Assembly (NCBI GenBank): GCA_963601915.1
Contig: CAVCGL010000008.1
Location: forward strand, 1-64,000
Length of the DNA: 64,000 nt
DNA from: Butyricicoccus_A sp963601915
GTDB taxonomy: Bacteria; Bacillota; Clostridia; Oscillospirales; Butyricicoccaceae
Direction: 5' to 3'
Every line of letters starts with the position of its first letter. Positions within the stretch are counted from its first letter, which is position 1. The notes under the pieces were generated by a model. That model worked only from the letters and a program-made list of their open reading frames with translations. It was not told the origin of the DNA and made no database searches. This document shows, piece by piece, positions 50,080 to 59,442 of the stretch. The position numbers were made by a program, and so were the translations under genes.

Positions 50080-50817
50080 ATGTCTGAGAACAAAGATTAC
50101 AAGTTTGTTGACCACTACGACTTTGACGAGGAACTGCTGAAGAAGGCATTCGCTGAGGCAAGAGAAATCTACAAGGAACGCGGATTTATGCGTAAGATGG
50201 GCTTCGGCAAGGCACCGGCAATCACCACCGTTGACATGGCAAAGGCTTGGATGAGTGAAGGTCATCCGTTCACCTGCGATCACTCTGAAGAGGTTTGTGC
50301 CAATGCACTGAAGGTACTGGAGGCAGCAAGAAAGTCCGGTGTACCGATCTTCCACACCACCACCGGTTTCCTCGGCAAGGATCAGATGGATCTGGGCCGC
50401 TGGGATGAAAAGATTCCGCTCAGCACGCTGGACATCAACAGCGATTGGATGGACATTGACCCGAAGCTGAAGCCGCTGCCGGAAGAGCCGGTTATCCACA
50501 AGAAGTTTGCATCCAACTTCTTCGGCACCTATCTGGCACAGACACTGAACTACCTCGGCGTAGATACCCTGATTGTCATGGGTGCTACCGCTTGTGCTTG
50601 TGTCCGCCACACGGTTATGGACTCCACCGGCTACGGCTTTAAGACTATTGTTCCAGAAGGCACCGTAGGCGACCGCGTTCCTGGCGTTGTTGAATGGAAT
50701 CTGTTCGACATGGAAGCAAAGTTCTGCGACGTCGTACCGGTAGATGAAGTCGTTGCTTATCTGGAAGGCATTGATTCCTCTGTTTATACCAAGCACGAGA
50801 GAAGATTGGATAAGTAA
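50080..50817 (+). CDS. N-carbamoylsarcosine amidase-like cysteine hydrolase
   Basis: 245 aa of the isochorismatase-like superfamily. The catalytic triad is visible: Asp52 in TTVDMAKAW, Lys in IHKKFASNFFGT (about 141-142) and Cys174 in GATACACVRHTVMDS. The closest functional style is N-carbamoylsarcosine amidohydrolase, which releases sarcosine, CO2 and ammonia in creatinine/N-methylhydantoin breakdown. The directly following HyuA and HyuB genes and NCS1 permease support that. AAGGAG precedes ATG 50080. Confidence 0.8.
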   Translation: MSENKDYKFVDHYDFDEELLKKAFAEAREIYKERGFMRKMGFGKAPAITTVDMAKAWMSEGHPFTCDHSEEVCANALKVLEAARKSGVPIFHTTTGFLGKDQMDLGRWDEKIPLSTLDINSDWMDIDPKLKPLPEEPVIHKKFASNFFGTYLAQTLNYLGVDTLIVMGATACACVRHTVMDSTGYGFKTIVPEGTVGDRVPGVVEWNLFDMEAKFCDVVPVDEVVAYLEGIDSSVYTKHERRLDK

Positions 50818-50936
50818 ACAACCAGGAAAAACAGCAAAGCAGTATGGGCAAAGGCGCTCGTTTGAAATGACGTCTTCCATACTGCTTTTTTCATTGATAC
50901 AATCGTACATCACGTTTTAAGACAGGAGTTGACAAC

Positions 50937-53024
50937 ATGAAAAGAATAGGCGTCGATGTCGGCGGTACGTTTACCGACTTTATCTATGTAGATGACAGCG
51001 GCAAGATCGAAGTCTATAAGACCTCGACAACCCCGCATGATCCGTCCATTGGCATGATGGAGGGCATCAATGCGATTTGTGATAAGCTGAGCATTCCGCA
51101 CGGAGAAATTGACGAGATTTTCCACGGCACGACTATCGCGACAAACATGGTTCTGGAGCATAAGGGCTGCCGTGCCGGCATGATTACAACAAAGGGTTAC
51201 CGCGACATCATCCACATTGCTCGTCACAAGCGTCCGACCAACTTTTCCATTGTTGAGGACATTCCATGGCAGAAATATCCGGTGTGCCGCAGACATGACC
51301 GCTATGGCGTCACCGAGCGTGTTGTCGCACCGGACGGCGCAGAGCTGATTCCGCTGGACGAAGAAGAGGTTCGGCAGGCCGTGCGCAAGATGAAGGCGGA
51401 AAAGGTCGAGGCTATTGCCGTATGCTTCCTGTTCTCCTTCCTCAATCCGTCTCACGAACAGCGTGTTAAGGAAATCATTCAGGAAGAATATCCGGAAGTA
51501 TACGTATCTCTGAGCTCGGAGGTTCTGCCGCAGTTCCGCGAATATGAGCGCTTTACCACAACCGGACTCAACGCTTACATCGGTCCGACAACCGCGCGCT
51601 ATATCAAGCAGCTGCAGAAGACCCTGAAGGAACAGGGCTATACCGCAAAGGTTCATCTGATGCAGTCGTTCGGCGGCGTTGCATCCGCAGATTCCGCACA
51701 GGAAAAGCCGGTCAATCTGTTGCTGTCGGGTCCGGTCGGCGGCGTACTCGGTGCCATCTGGACCTCTAAGCTGACCGATATTCAAAATGTCATCACGCTG
51801 GATATCGGCGGTACCTCCGCAGATATTTCCGTGCTGGCTGATTTGAAGCCGAGCATGAAGCATCTGCTGGATACCAAGGTCGGCGGATACGCTGCCATGG
51901 TTCCGATGATTGATGTCGGTACGATCGGTGCTGGCGGCGGTTCCATTGCCTATATCGATGAGGGCGGCTTCTTCCGCGTTGGCCCGCAGAGTGCGGGTGC
52001 CGTTCCGGGACCTGCCTGCTATGACCGCGGCGGCGTAGAGCCTGCCGTATCTGACGCCAATATTATTCTGGGACGTCTGGGCACCAAGCTGCTCGGCGGC
52101 AGAATGGATATCAAGCCGGAGCTTGCAGAAAAGGCGATTATGGAGCGCATCGGCAAGCCGCTGGGCAAGGATCTGTATGAAGCTGCGCTCGGTATCATCG
52201 ACATCATGAACAACAACATGATTCAGGAAATCGAAAAGGAAAGTGTCCGCAGAGGCTTTGACCCGCGTGAGTTTGCCCTGTTTGCCTGCGGCGGAGCTGG
52301 TTCCCTGCACGCGTGCAGCGTAGCACGTGAGCTGGGCATGAAGAACGTCATTGTTCCGCTCAATCCGGGCGCACTGTGTGCAGTCGGTCTGGTCAATACT
52401 GATTTGATGTATGATTACTCCAAGACCGAAATGATGCTGTCCACCCGTGCAAATCTGGATGCTCTGAATGCAGACTATGCAATGCTGGAAAAGGAAGCAC
52501 ATGACCGTCTGATTGAAGATAATATGACCGATGATGACATTGTTATCCAGCGCGTTGCCGACTGCCGTTATGAAGGCCAGGGCTACGAGATGCGTGTACC
52601 GGTTATCGGCGGCGAAGTCACGTCGGAGACCATCGAAAAGCTGAAGGAATCCTTCCACGAAGTTCATAAAAAGCAGTTTGGCCGCGATTATCGTCAGGTT
52701 GCTGTGGAAATTGTCAACATCCGCGTCATCAGCACCGGCAAGATTGAAGATCTGGAGCCGCTCAAGATCGAAAAGGGTACTGGCTGCACGGAGGGCGCTG
52801 TGGTTGGCGAACGCATGGTTACGTTCAAGGTCAACGAAAAGCCGGCACATATGCTCTCCAAGATTTATGACCGCGCACTGCTCAAGGCCGGCGATGTCAT
52901 CCATGGCCCTGCAATCATCAACCAGATGGATACCACGATTGTGATTGAACCGGGCTGCGTTGGCAACGTAAACGACTACGGCGTTATTGTTATCGACATC
53001 AACGAACCGGACTCCAACGAATGA
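50937..53024 (+). CDS. hyuA: hydantoinase/oxoprolinase subunit A
   Basis: 695 aa. The N-terminal DVGGTFTDF and DIGGTSADISV motifs bind ATP; FHGTTIATNMVLEHKG, PQFREYERFTTTGLN and SGPVGGVLG are family landmarks. HyuA with HyuB opens 5-membered cyclic amides (5-oxoproline, hydantoins, N-methylhydantoin) at the cost of ATP. It is 119 bp after the amidase gene and 27 bp before hyuB. Confidence 0.9.
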   Translation: MKRIGVDVGGTFTDFIYVDDSGKIEVYKTSTTPHDPSIGMMEGINAICDKLSIPHGEIDEIFHGTTIATNMVLEHKGCRAGMITTKGYRDIIHIARHKRPTNFSIVEDIPWQKYPVCRRHDRYGVTERVVAPDGAELIPLDEEEVRQAVRKMKAEKVEAIAVCFLFSFLNPSHEQRVKEIIQEEYPEVYVSLSSEVLPQFREYERFTTTGLNAYIGPTTARYIKQLQKTLKEQGYTAKVHLMQSFGGVASADSAQEKPVNLLLSGPVGGVLGAIWTSKLTDIQNVITLDIGGTSADISVLADLKPSMKHLLDTKVGGYAAMVPMIDVGTIGAGGGSIAYIDEGGFFRVGPQSAGAVPGPACYDRGGVEPAVSDANIILGRLGTKLLGGRMDIKPELAEKAIMERIGKPLGKDLYEAALGIIDIMNNNMIQEIEKESVRRGFDPREFALFACGGAGSLHACSVARELGMKNVIVPLNPGALCAVGLVNTDLMYDYSKTEMMLSTRANLDALNADYAMLEKEAHDRLIEDNMTDDDIVIQRVADCRYEGQGYEMRVPVIGGEVTSETIEKLKESFHEVHKKQFGRDYRQVAVEIVNIRVISTGKIEDLEPLKIEKGTGCTEGAVVGERMVTFKVNEKPAHMLSKIYDRALLKAGDVIHGPAIINQMDTTIVIEPGCVGNVNDYGVIVIDINEPDSNE

Positions 53025-53051
53025 GTGTATCAAGGAAAGGGATGAATATTC

Positions 53052-54827
53052 ATGAGTAAAATGATCGAAGGTTTAAATATTCCCCGTGTAGAGGTAGATC
53101 CTGTCACCTTGCAGGTACTCGGCGGTTCTTTCAAAATGATTGCGCAGGAAATGGGCATGGTCTTGTACCGTATGTCATATTCCAGCATTATTCGTGAGTC
53201 TGAGGATATCGGCGCGGGTATCGTGGACACGGTGGGTCGGCAGCTGTGCGAGAGCGAAAGCACACCGATGCATGTCGGCTCGATCGGCGGCAACGTCAAG
53301 GGCATTCTGACCCGCTGGAAGCTGGAGGACATCCACGAAGGCGATATTTTCATCCACAACCATCCGTATTACGGCACCTCACATTCGCCGGACATTCACA
53401 TTTGTCTGCCGATCTTCTACCACGGAAAGCTCATCAGCTTTTCCTGTGTGCAGGCGCATCTGCTGGACAACGGCTCTCATACCGCAGGCATGGATGTTGA
53501 TGCGCGTGATATTTACGCAGAAACTCGTATTTATTATGCACTTAAGCTGTACGAAGGCGGCAAGCGCAATGATCAGCTCTGGCAGATGATTCTGGACAAC
53601 GTCCGCACCCCGTCCATGAACGAAAACGACTTGAAGGCAATGATTGCCTCCGCTCGCCATGGCATCAAGCGTTTCACCGAACTCATCGACAAGTACAGTC
53701 TGGAAACCGTATTCTCTGCCATTGAGGACTGGATGGACTACTCCGAACGTATGCTGCGCAACGCCATCAAGCGCGTGCCGGACGGCACTTATTATGCAGA
53801 GGGCTGGCTGGATAACGACGGCAAGAATCTGGACAAGATGCTCAAGGTATGCACCACGACTACCATCAAGGACGATACGATTACCATCGATCTGACCGGC
53901 AGTGCGGATGAAGTATACACCGCCTTCAACGCATCGTTTGAGGGCACGACAAAGACCTCCATCAACTATATTATGCACGCGCTGTTTTTGGATGATGATG
54001 TCTATCATCAGTACATTCCGCAGAACGACGGCATGGCGCGTCCGGTGACCATCATTGCGCCGAAGGGCTGTATCTTCAACCCGAACTTCCCGCGTGCGAC
54101 CTTCTCTCGTTTCAATCAGGCGAACCTGCTCGCTGACTGCGTAATGCGTTCGCTCGCTGATGTGATGCCGGAACGCGTTTCCGCTGGTACGAGTGCGCAC
54201 ATTCACTTTGTCAGCTACAATGGTTTCAACAGCAGCAAGGGTGAATATTGGGTATATCTGGAAGTCGATGAAGGTTCTTACGGCGGACGCTGCGGCAAGG
54301 ATGCCATTGACTCCTGTGATGCACTGGTTGCCAATACCAGAAACGTGCCGATTGAAGAAATCGAGTGGCATTATCCGCTGCGTGTCGAGCGCTATGAGCT
54401 GAATCCGGAAAATGTCGCACCGGGCAAATGGCGCGGCGGTCTGGGCATCGTGCGTGAGACCCGCTTCCTGCAGGAAGGCACAGTCACCTGCGAGGGCGAC
54501 CGTCATAAGGAGGCACCGAAGGGCATCTTCGGCGGTGCAGACGGCGCTTCTGCCAGCATGACAAAGAATCCGGATTCCACCAACCCGATCAGCCTGGAAT
54601 CCAAGCTGTCCGACGAGGAGTTTGCTGCCGGTGATGTGCTGCAGATCCGCACTCCGTGCGGCGGCGGCTACGGCAATCCGTTCGAACGAGATCCGCAGAA
54701 GGTTCTCGAGGATGTTCTGGACGATTTTACCACGTTGGAAGCTGCCAAGGAATGCTATGGCGTTGTCATTGACCCGAGCAGCATGACGGTCGATATGGCA
54801 GCTACGAATGCTCTGCGTGCAAACTAA
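53052..54827 (+). CDS. hyuB: hydantoinase/oxoprolinase subunit B
   Basis: 591 aa. Metal-site motif HNHPYYGTSHSPDIHI, then MDVDARDIYAETRI, LTGSADEVYTAFNA and the C-terminal GDVLQIRTPCGGGYGNPFERDP, all typical of HyuB. It forms the hydrolase complex with HyuA. The GAAAGGGA site precedes the ATG. Confidence 0.9.
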   Translation: MSKMIEGLNIPRVEVDPVTLQVLGGSFKMIAQEMGMVLYRMSYSSIIRESEDIGAGIVDTVGRQLCESESTPMHVGSIGGNVKGILTRWKLEDIHEGDIFIHNHPYYGTSHSPDIHICLPIFYHGKLISFSCVQAHLLDNGSHTAGMDVDARDIYAETRIYYALKLYEGGKRNDQLWQMILDNVRTPSMNENDLKAMIASARHGIKRFTELIDKYSLETVFSAIEDWMDYSERMLRNAIKRVPDGTYYAEGWLDNDGKNLDKMLKVCTTTTIKDDTITIDLTGSADEVYTAFNASFEGTTKTSINYIMHALFLDDDVYHQYIPQNDGMARPVTIIAPKGCIFNPNFPRATFSRFNQANLLADCVMRSLADVMPERVSAGTSAHIHFVSYNGFNSSKGEYWVYLEVDEGSYGGRCGKDAIDSCDALVANTRNVPIEEIEWHYPLRVERYELNPENVAPGKWRGGLGIVRETRFLQEGTVTCEGDRHKEAPKGIFGGADGASASMTKNPDSTNPISLESKLSDEEFAAGDVLQIRTPCGGGYGNPFERDPQKVLEDVLDDFTTLEAAKECYGVVIDPSSMTVDMAATNALRAN

Positions 54828-54840
54828 TCTGTATATACTC

Positions 54841-54879
54841 AAAGGCGAGGTGTTCTTTCGGAATACCTCGCCGCTTTTT
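54841..54879 (+). terminator. hairpin between hyuB and the permease gene
   Basis: GGCGAGGTGTT / AATACCTCGCC followed by GCTTTTTA. It probably limits read-through into the permease gene, which starts 27 bp on. Confidence 0.7.
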
Positions 54880-54905
54880 ACTCATTTTTAAGAAGGTGAT
54901 AGAAT

Positions 54906-57053
54906 ATGGGACTCGATTCCAAGAACAGGGCGTCGGCAAACACGTTGATTTCGGAAGACATCGTGCCGATCACTTCTATGAAACGTTCGTTGGGCGGTCT
55001 TGGCTTTGCGAATATCTGGATCGGTATGGCGATTGTCATCTCGGTATTCAGCTTCGGTGCCAGCGGTATCGAAGGCATGAGCATCTGGGGTGTGGCGAGT
55101 GCAACGCTGTTTGCGAATATTTTAATTGCTGTTGTGGGCAGCTTGACCGGTGACATAGGCGTAGAACACGGTTTATCTTTTGCCACATATCTGCGTGCGC
55201 CGTTTGGCATTACCGGCGTCCACCTCCCTGCCATTGCCCGCGGCATTGTCGCCGCGTGCTGGTTCGGTATCAATACCTATATCGGCTCCACTGCCATCAA
55301 CTATTTCACGCTGGCTTTGTTCGGCATTGACAACTGGTTCCTGTGGTTTTTAATTTTTGCAGCCGTACAGATTGTCAATACGATGCTCGGCATCAAAGCC
55401 ATTGACAAATTTTCGTCTTTCGCTGCTCCATGCATCATCCTGATTACATGCTGGATGTTCTTCAAGGTGCATGCGATTGCGGTGCTCAACAACATTACGA
55501 TTCTGGGATATGCTCCACCTTCCCCGTCCTCTTCCTGCTGGCTCATCACGATGTGTGCCAACACCGGCATGTGGGCAGCGCTCGCTGCGGACATCCCAAA
55601 TATGACCCGCAGCCTGAAAGCACCGGTGGGTGAACGCAATTGGTTCAAGCGCAATGTCAACAACTGGATTCCACAGTTTGCAACGCTGCCGATTATCGAA
55701 ACATTTATTGCTGTTATCGGTGCCATTTCTTATCTGACAACCGGAAACTGGAATCCGGTAGAGGTTATTCAGGCACAGGCACACGGCTTTACCCTGATTA
55801 TCCTGCTCGTCATGGTTATTTTGGCACAGTGGTCCACCAATACAGCTGCAAACCTTGTTCCGCCTGCCATGTGCTTCACCAATGCCGGCGCGCGCTGGAA
55901 TCTGCCGTATAAAGTGGCGGTTTTCATCGCCGGTCTGATCGGTGTCTGCGTCATGCCGTGGAAGATTCTCGACCAGCTGTATACCTATCTCGGCTATTTT
56001 GGTTCGTTCCTCTCCGCCCTCGCAGGCATCATGATTTGTGACTATTATGTCATTCGTCACCGCCGTCTCAACGTACAGGATTTGTACAAAAAGGACGGAC
56101 AATACCGCTACCATGGTGGCATCAACTGGTGCGGCATCATTGCTTGGATTTTGGGCACCGTTGCCGCCAATCTGTTTTCCGATTACGGATATTTGTTCGG
56201 ATTCCCGACAGGATTTGTTGTCTATCTGATACTCACAAAGGCGTGGTATCTCAAGAAATTCCCGCAGGCGGAGATTACATCGAATTTTTCCGATGACTAT
56301 CTAGGCATTTCCGTAGGCAATGAATGGATTATTCCGGGATATGAAAAAGTTGCCGGCATCAATCCGACCGTCACCTCTCTGGTGCAGGATGTGAACGTCA
56401 GCGCGTACACGGGCGGCAAGGACTACGAAGCCCGCACCGGCCATCATCTCATTATCACCTTTGGCAGACAGTACGGCAGCCGCGGCAAGGAACTCGCCGG
56501 CATTTTGGCAAAGAAGCTGGATCTTCCGATTTACGATGAAGATATGATTAAACTGGCATCGCGGGCGCTGAACGTCGATGAGTCTACACTGCGAAAAGAA
56601 AACGAAGTGCCGCGCAATGAATTGCTTCATGCACTGACTGCCGGCAGTATGTTCGCTGCCAAGGAATATGAGGCGGCTACCAGTGATAAAATGTTTGACA
56701 CACAATCTCAGATTATTTTGGATCTTGCAAAGAAATCCTCTTGTATTATCGTCGGACGATGCGCGAACTATGTATTGGAACGCGCACACATTCCAACAAC
56801 GGATATTTTTGTCGTAGCCAATCTGGATGACCGCATCAAGCATATTGCACAGCGCGATCACACCACGTATGAGAAGGCAAAACTATATGTTGCCCGCACG
56901 GAAAAGCGCCGAGAAGCATATTTTAACTACTATACTTCTTATGAATGGGGCAATCCTGAGTTTTATGATGTATGCGTCAACACAAGCAGCACCGATATGG
57001 ACGAGCTGGCAGAACATCTCGTCGGATATATTGACATGAAAACAAGTGCATAG
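54906..57053 (+). CDS. NCS1 permease fused to a cytidylate-kinase-like domain
   Basis: 715 aa with two parts in one frame. Residues 1 to about 455 are an NCS1 (cytosine/purine/hydantoin) permease with 12 helices: LRAPFGITGVHLPAIARGIVAACWFGINTYIG and QWSTNTAANLVPPAMCFTNAGARW. Residues about 513-712 match the Cytidylate_kin2 family: ITFGRQYGSRGKELAGILAKKLDLPIYDEDMI and SSCIIVGRCANYVLERA, then RTEKRREAYFNYYT. The linker of about 55 residues is polar. The kinase half would lie in the cytoplasm. I know of no described NCS1-kinase fusion. The permease position suggests uptake of N-methylhydantoin, creatinine, hydantoin or a pyrimidine. Confidence 0.88.
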   Translation: MGLDSKNRASANTLISEDIVPITSMKRSLGGLGFANIWIGMAIVISVFSFGASGIEGMSIWGVASATLFANILIAVVGSLTGDIGVEHGLSFATYLRAPFGITGVHLPAIARGIVAACWFGINTYIGSTAINYFTLALFGIDNWFLWFLIFAAVQIVNTMLGIKAIDKFSSFAAPCIILITCWMFFKVHAIAVLNNITILGYAPPSPSSSCWLITMCANTGMWAALAADIPNMTRSLKAPVGERNWFKRNVNNWIPQFATLPIIETFIAVIGAISYLTTGNWNPVEVIQAQAHGFTLIILLVMVILAQWSTNTAANLVPPAMCFTNAGARWNLPYKVAVFIAGLIGVCVMPWKILDQLYTYLGYFGSFLSALAGIMICDYYVIRHRRLNVQDLYKKDGQYRYHGGINWCGIIAWILGTVAANLFSDYGYLFGFPTGFVVYLILTKAWYLKKFPQAEITSNFSDDYLGISVGNEWIIPGYEKVAGINPTVTSLVQDVNVSAYTGGKDYEARTGHHLIITFGRQYGSRGKELAGILAKKLDLPIYDEDMIKLASRALNVDESTLRKENEVPRNELLHALTAGSMFAAKEYEAATSDKMFDTQSQIILDLAKKSSCIIVGRCANYVLERAHIPTTDIFVVANLDDRIKHIAQRDHTTYEKAKLYVARTEKRREAYFNYYTSYEWGNPEFYDVCVNTSSTDMDELAEHLVGYIDMKTSA

Positions 57054-57073
57054 GTTTTGAACTCCCTCGACAG

Positions 57074-57110
57074 CCTCCCGATCTTCCGCAGGAAGACCGG
57101 GAGGCATTTT
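57074..57110. terminator. terminator after the fusion gene
   Basis: CCTCCCGATCTTC / GAAGACCGGGAGG with a 5-nt loop, one G-T type mismatch, followed by CATTTT; convergent genes meet here. Confidence 0.8.
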
Positions 57111-57523
57111 CATGATACAGTTTTGTCGGAATTGACAAGAAAATAGAAATACTTTCCCGCACCCAGCACAGTCAGCCCCGCGCCGACGATCCAATACACC
57201 GCTGTCAATCGGTTTGTCGTGCCGTATATCTCCAGCACGCCGGTGAACAGGCTGCCGACGGTCAGCGCGGCGATGCCCGCATGGTACAGCTTACAGGCGA
57301 TTTTGTCCGGCAGGCGGACGCGCGAGCACGTCAAAATAAAAAACGGGAGCGTGCCGCCGATCAGCGGGAACAAAAACGCATAAAGCATAAAATACGAATA
57401 GACTTCATGACTGAACAGCTCATACATCGCGCCGAATGTCACACAGACAATCGAGACGAGCAAATATATAAATGCTGTTTTTGTGATGGTTTTTCGTGTT
57501 TGCTTATTCGCCGATGTACACAA
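57110..57523 (-). CDS. small integral membrane protein, unknown function
   Basis: 137 aa with four hydrophobic helices (about 18-38, 45-64, 82-100, 108-130). No family recognised. It overlaps the 3' end of the phosphodiester glycosidase gene by 20 bp, so it is the last gene of the surface operon. Confidence 0.6.
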   Translation of the reverse strand: MCTSANKQTRKTITKTAFIYLLVSIVCVTFGAMYELFSHEVYSYFMLYAFLFPLIGGTLPFFILTCSRVRLPDKIACKLYHAGIAALTVGSLFTGVLEIYGTTNRLTAVYWIVGAGLTVLGAGKYFYFLVNSDKTVS

Positions 57524-58394
57524 TGTCGCTCACGCTCCTCTCCTCGATACGGCTGCCGTTCGTGGTCGGATTGTTGACCACCTTGCCGTTAAAATACATG
57601 GTGGACGAGCCGCCGCCGTCCAAATTGTACGCGGTTTCCACGCCGAGACTCTGCATAAATTCCGCCATTTGATATAACGACAAGCCGGTGCTCTCGCTGG
57701 TTCTGCCGTCCGAAACCACGAACACATAGTGTAAATCGTCAATCATGCCAATCGCGGTGCGTGGATTGCTCGCCTTTGCCTTGCCGACTTCGTCGCTCTG
57801 AGAGACGGAAATCGTGCTGTTTTCCAGCAAAGCGGGACCAAACGACAGCACCTGCTGCGCGCCGTTGTCCAGCAGCTCCTGCGCGGTGATTTCGTCCTCC
57901 TGAATGATGCCGAGACTGCCGTCCTGATATACCACCAGATCTTCCTGTCCGTCCGATGCCGTATCGCGGTATATGACGCCGTTGCGGATGACATAGCCGC
58001 TCTCCTGTGCGCCGTAGTAGTCGCCGTTGATGGCGAGAATTGCGTTGTTGTCCTCCGCCATCTCTGAGGTTTTTTCCGTCACATTGCGCCCGTAGGCGTT
58101 TTGTGCGAGCGCAGTTTTCAAGTATTCCGGCGAAGAGACCTGCACATCCGCCACGTAAATCGACGTGTTGGATTCGCGGTATTCCGTCAGGGAAATCGTG
58201 ATGTTGTCATCGCTGTATGCGGTCTCCGTAGATACGATATTGCTGGAACTTGCCGTTTCACTCGTGTTTGATGCTTCGCTCTCTACGACAGTATATACGC
58301 GCGAAATGGCGAAGGTATCGACCGCGAGATAGCCCGTAAATCCCAGCAAAGCCAAGGTGTAAGCTATCGCCCACCAGTGCCGTTTGAAAAACAT
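57504..58394 (-). CDS. phosphodiester glycosidase (NAGPA-domain) protein
   Basis: 296 aa. One N-terminal membrane helix (WWAIAYTLALLGFTGYLAV), a Ser/Thr/Asn-rich spacer, then the NAGPA domain with AINGDYYGAQ, PRTAIGMIDDLHYVFVVSDGR and AYNLDGGGSSTMYFNG. Secreted relatives hydrolyse phosphodiester-linked sugars or process exopolysaccharide. It is 4 bp after the glycosyltransferase gene. Confidence 0.88.
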   Translation of the reverse strand: MFFKRHWWAIAYTLALLGFTGYLAVDTFAISRVYTVVESEASNTSETASSSNIVSTETAYSDDNITISLTEYRESNTSIYVADVQVSSPEYLKTALAQNAYGRNVTEKTSEMAEDNNAILAINGDYYGAQESGYVIRNGVIYRDTASDGQEDLVVYQDGSLGIIQEDEITAQELLDNGAQQVLSFGPALLENSTISVSQSDEVGKAKASNPRTAIGMIDDLHYVFVVSDGRTSESTGLSLYQMAEFMQSLGVETAYNLDGGGSSTMYFNGKVVNNPTTNGSRIEERSVSDIVYIGE

Positions 58395-58398
58395 GCGC

Positions 58399-59442
58399 TC
58401 ATCCCTTTCCTTCTATCGGCTTTTTGGTGCGGAAGATAATTTTGCGCTGTACCAGCCAGCTTGTGCAGAAAAACAGGATTTCTGTCAACAATTTGGCGAG
58501 ATACCGGTTCATGCCCAGCGAATGAATGAGCAGACTGAGCACAACCGTATTGCCGAGCAGAATCAAGCTGGCAAGTACGGCATACTGCACAGCGGACTGC
58601 ACCACATGCGACTGGCTCTTGAACACCAACCGGCGATTCATCGTGTAATTCACCGATGCGCTGACCACTCGCGCGGCGATATTTGATACCACAATGCTGG
58701 AAGTCAGTGCGGACAAAATGCTGTACAATCCGTAGTCCAGACAAAAGCTGGTCAGCGAGGACGCGGAAAACTTTAAAATTTCCTTGTAGATGCGGCAGGA
58801 ATCCTTTACCGTGTCAAAATGCGAGCCTGCATTGTCATCAATATAAATCGTTTCAATCTCCACCTCTCGAATCGGAATGCCTGCCTTGGAGCAATATAGC
58901 AGGACATTCATCTCGTACTCATACCGCTGCCCGGGTATCTCTAAAAGCGTGTCCAGCAGCCGCGCGCTGCACGCGCGCAGGCCGGTCTGCGTGTCCTGTA
59001 CCTTCTGCCCCGTGGTAATATGATACACCAAGCGCGTTGTCGTATTTCCCAATAAACTGCGCAGCGGAACATTTTCTTTGAACATCCGGCTGCCCAGCAC
59101 AAGAGCGTCCGGATGCTGCTCCGCCGTGCGGCAGATGCGCTGCGCGTCCGCGATGCGGTGCTGTCCGTCCGCATCCAGCGTCACGACGATGCTGGATGCG
59201 GGATAGTTGTTGCGAATGTAGGTGAATCCGGTTTTGAGCGCACAGCCCTTGCCCCGATTGTGCTCGTGCTGGAGTACCGTCGCGTATTGGGACGCCTGCG
59301 CAAAAATCGGTTTGGTCGCCGGACTGCTGCCGTCATCGACAACAATCAATGTAAAACCCGCTTGTTTTGCCTGTTCCAGTAATTGGCAAAGTAGTTCGGT
59401 CGGCTCATACGCCGGAATTAACGCGATCCATCTGGTTTTCAT
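58399..59442 (-). CDS. GT2 glycosyltransferase fused to GtrA membrane domain
   Basis: 347 aa. Residues 1-215 are a GT2 fold like polyprenol-phosphate mannosyl/glucosyltransferase (IPAYEPTELL, VVDDGSSPATKP, TLDADGQHRIAD). Residues 230-345 are a GtrA domain of four helices (FCLDYGLYSILSALTSS; RVVSASVNYTMNRRLVF). Such fusions make and flip lipid-linked sugars. The stop overlaps nothing, but the start overlaps the lipoprotein gene by 4 bp (ATGA). Confidence 0.9.
   Translation of the reverse strand: MKTRWIALIPAYEPTELLCQLLEQAKQAGFTLIVVDDGSSPATKPIFAQASQYATVLQHEHNRGKGCALKTGFTYIRNNYPASSIVVTLDADGQHRIADAQRICRTAEQHPDALVLGSRMFKENVPLRSLLGNTTTRLVYHITTGQKVQDTQTGLRACSARLLDTLLEIPGQRYEYEMNVLLYCSKAGIPIREVEIETIYIDDNAGSHFDTVKDSCRIYKEILKFSASSLTSFCLDYGLYSILSALTSSIVVSNIAARVVSASVNYTMNRRLVFKSQSHVVQSAVQYAVLASLILLGNTVVLSLLIHSLGMNRYLAKLLTEILFFCTSWLVQRKIIFRTKKPIEGKG

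Noticed and set aside
50910..53033. A 707-codon open frame antisense to hyuA
   Set aside because: Its codons mirror a strongly supported gene, it has no ribosome site, no recognisable domain, and a His/Asn/Arg-rich composition typical of shadow frames in GC-biased genes.
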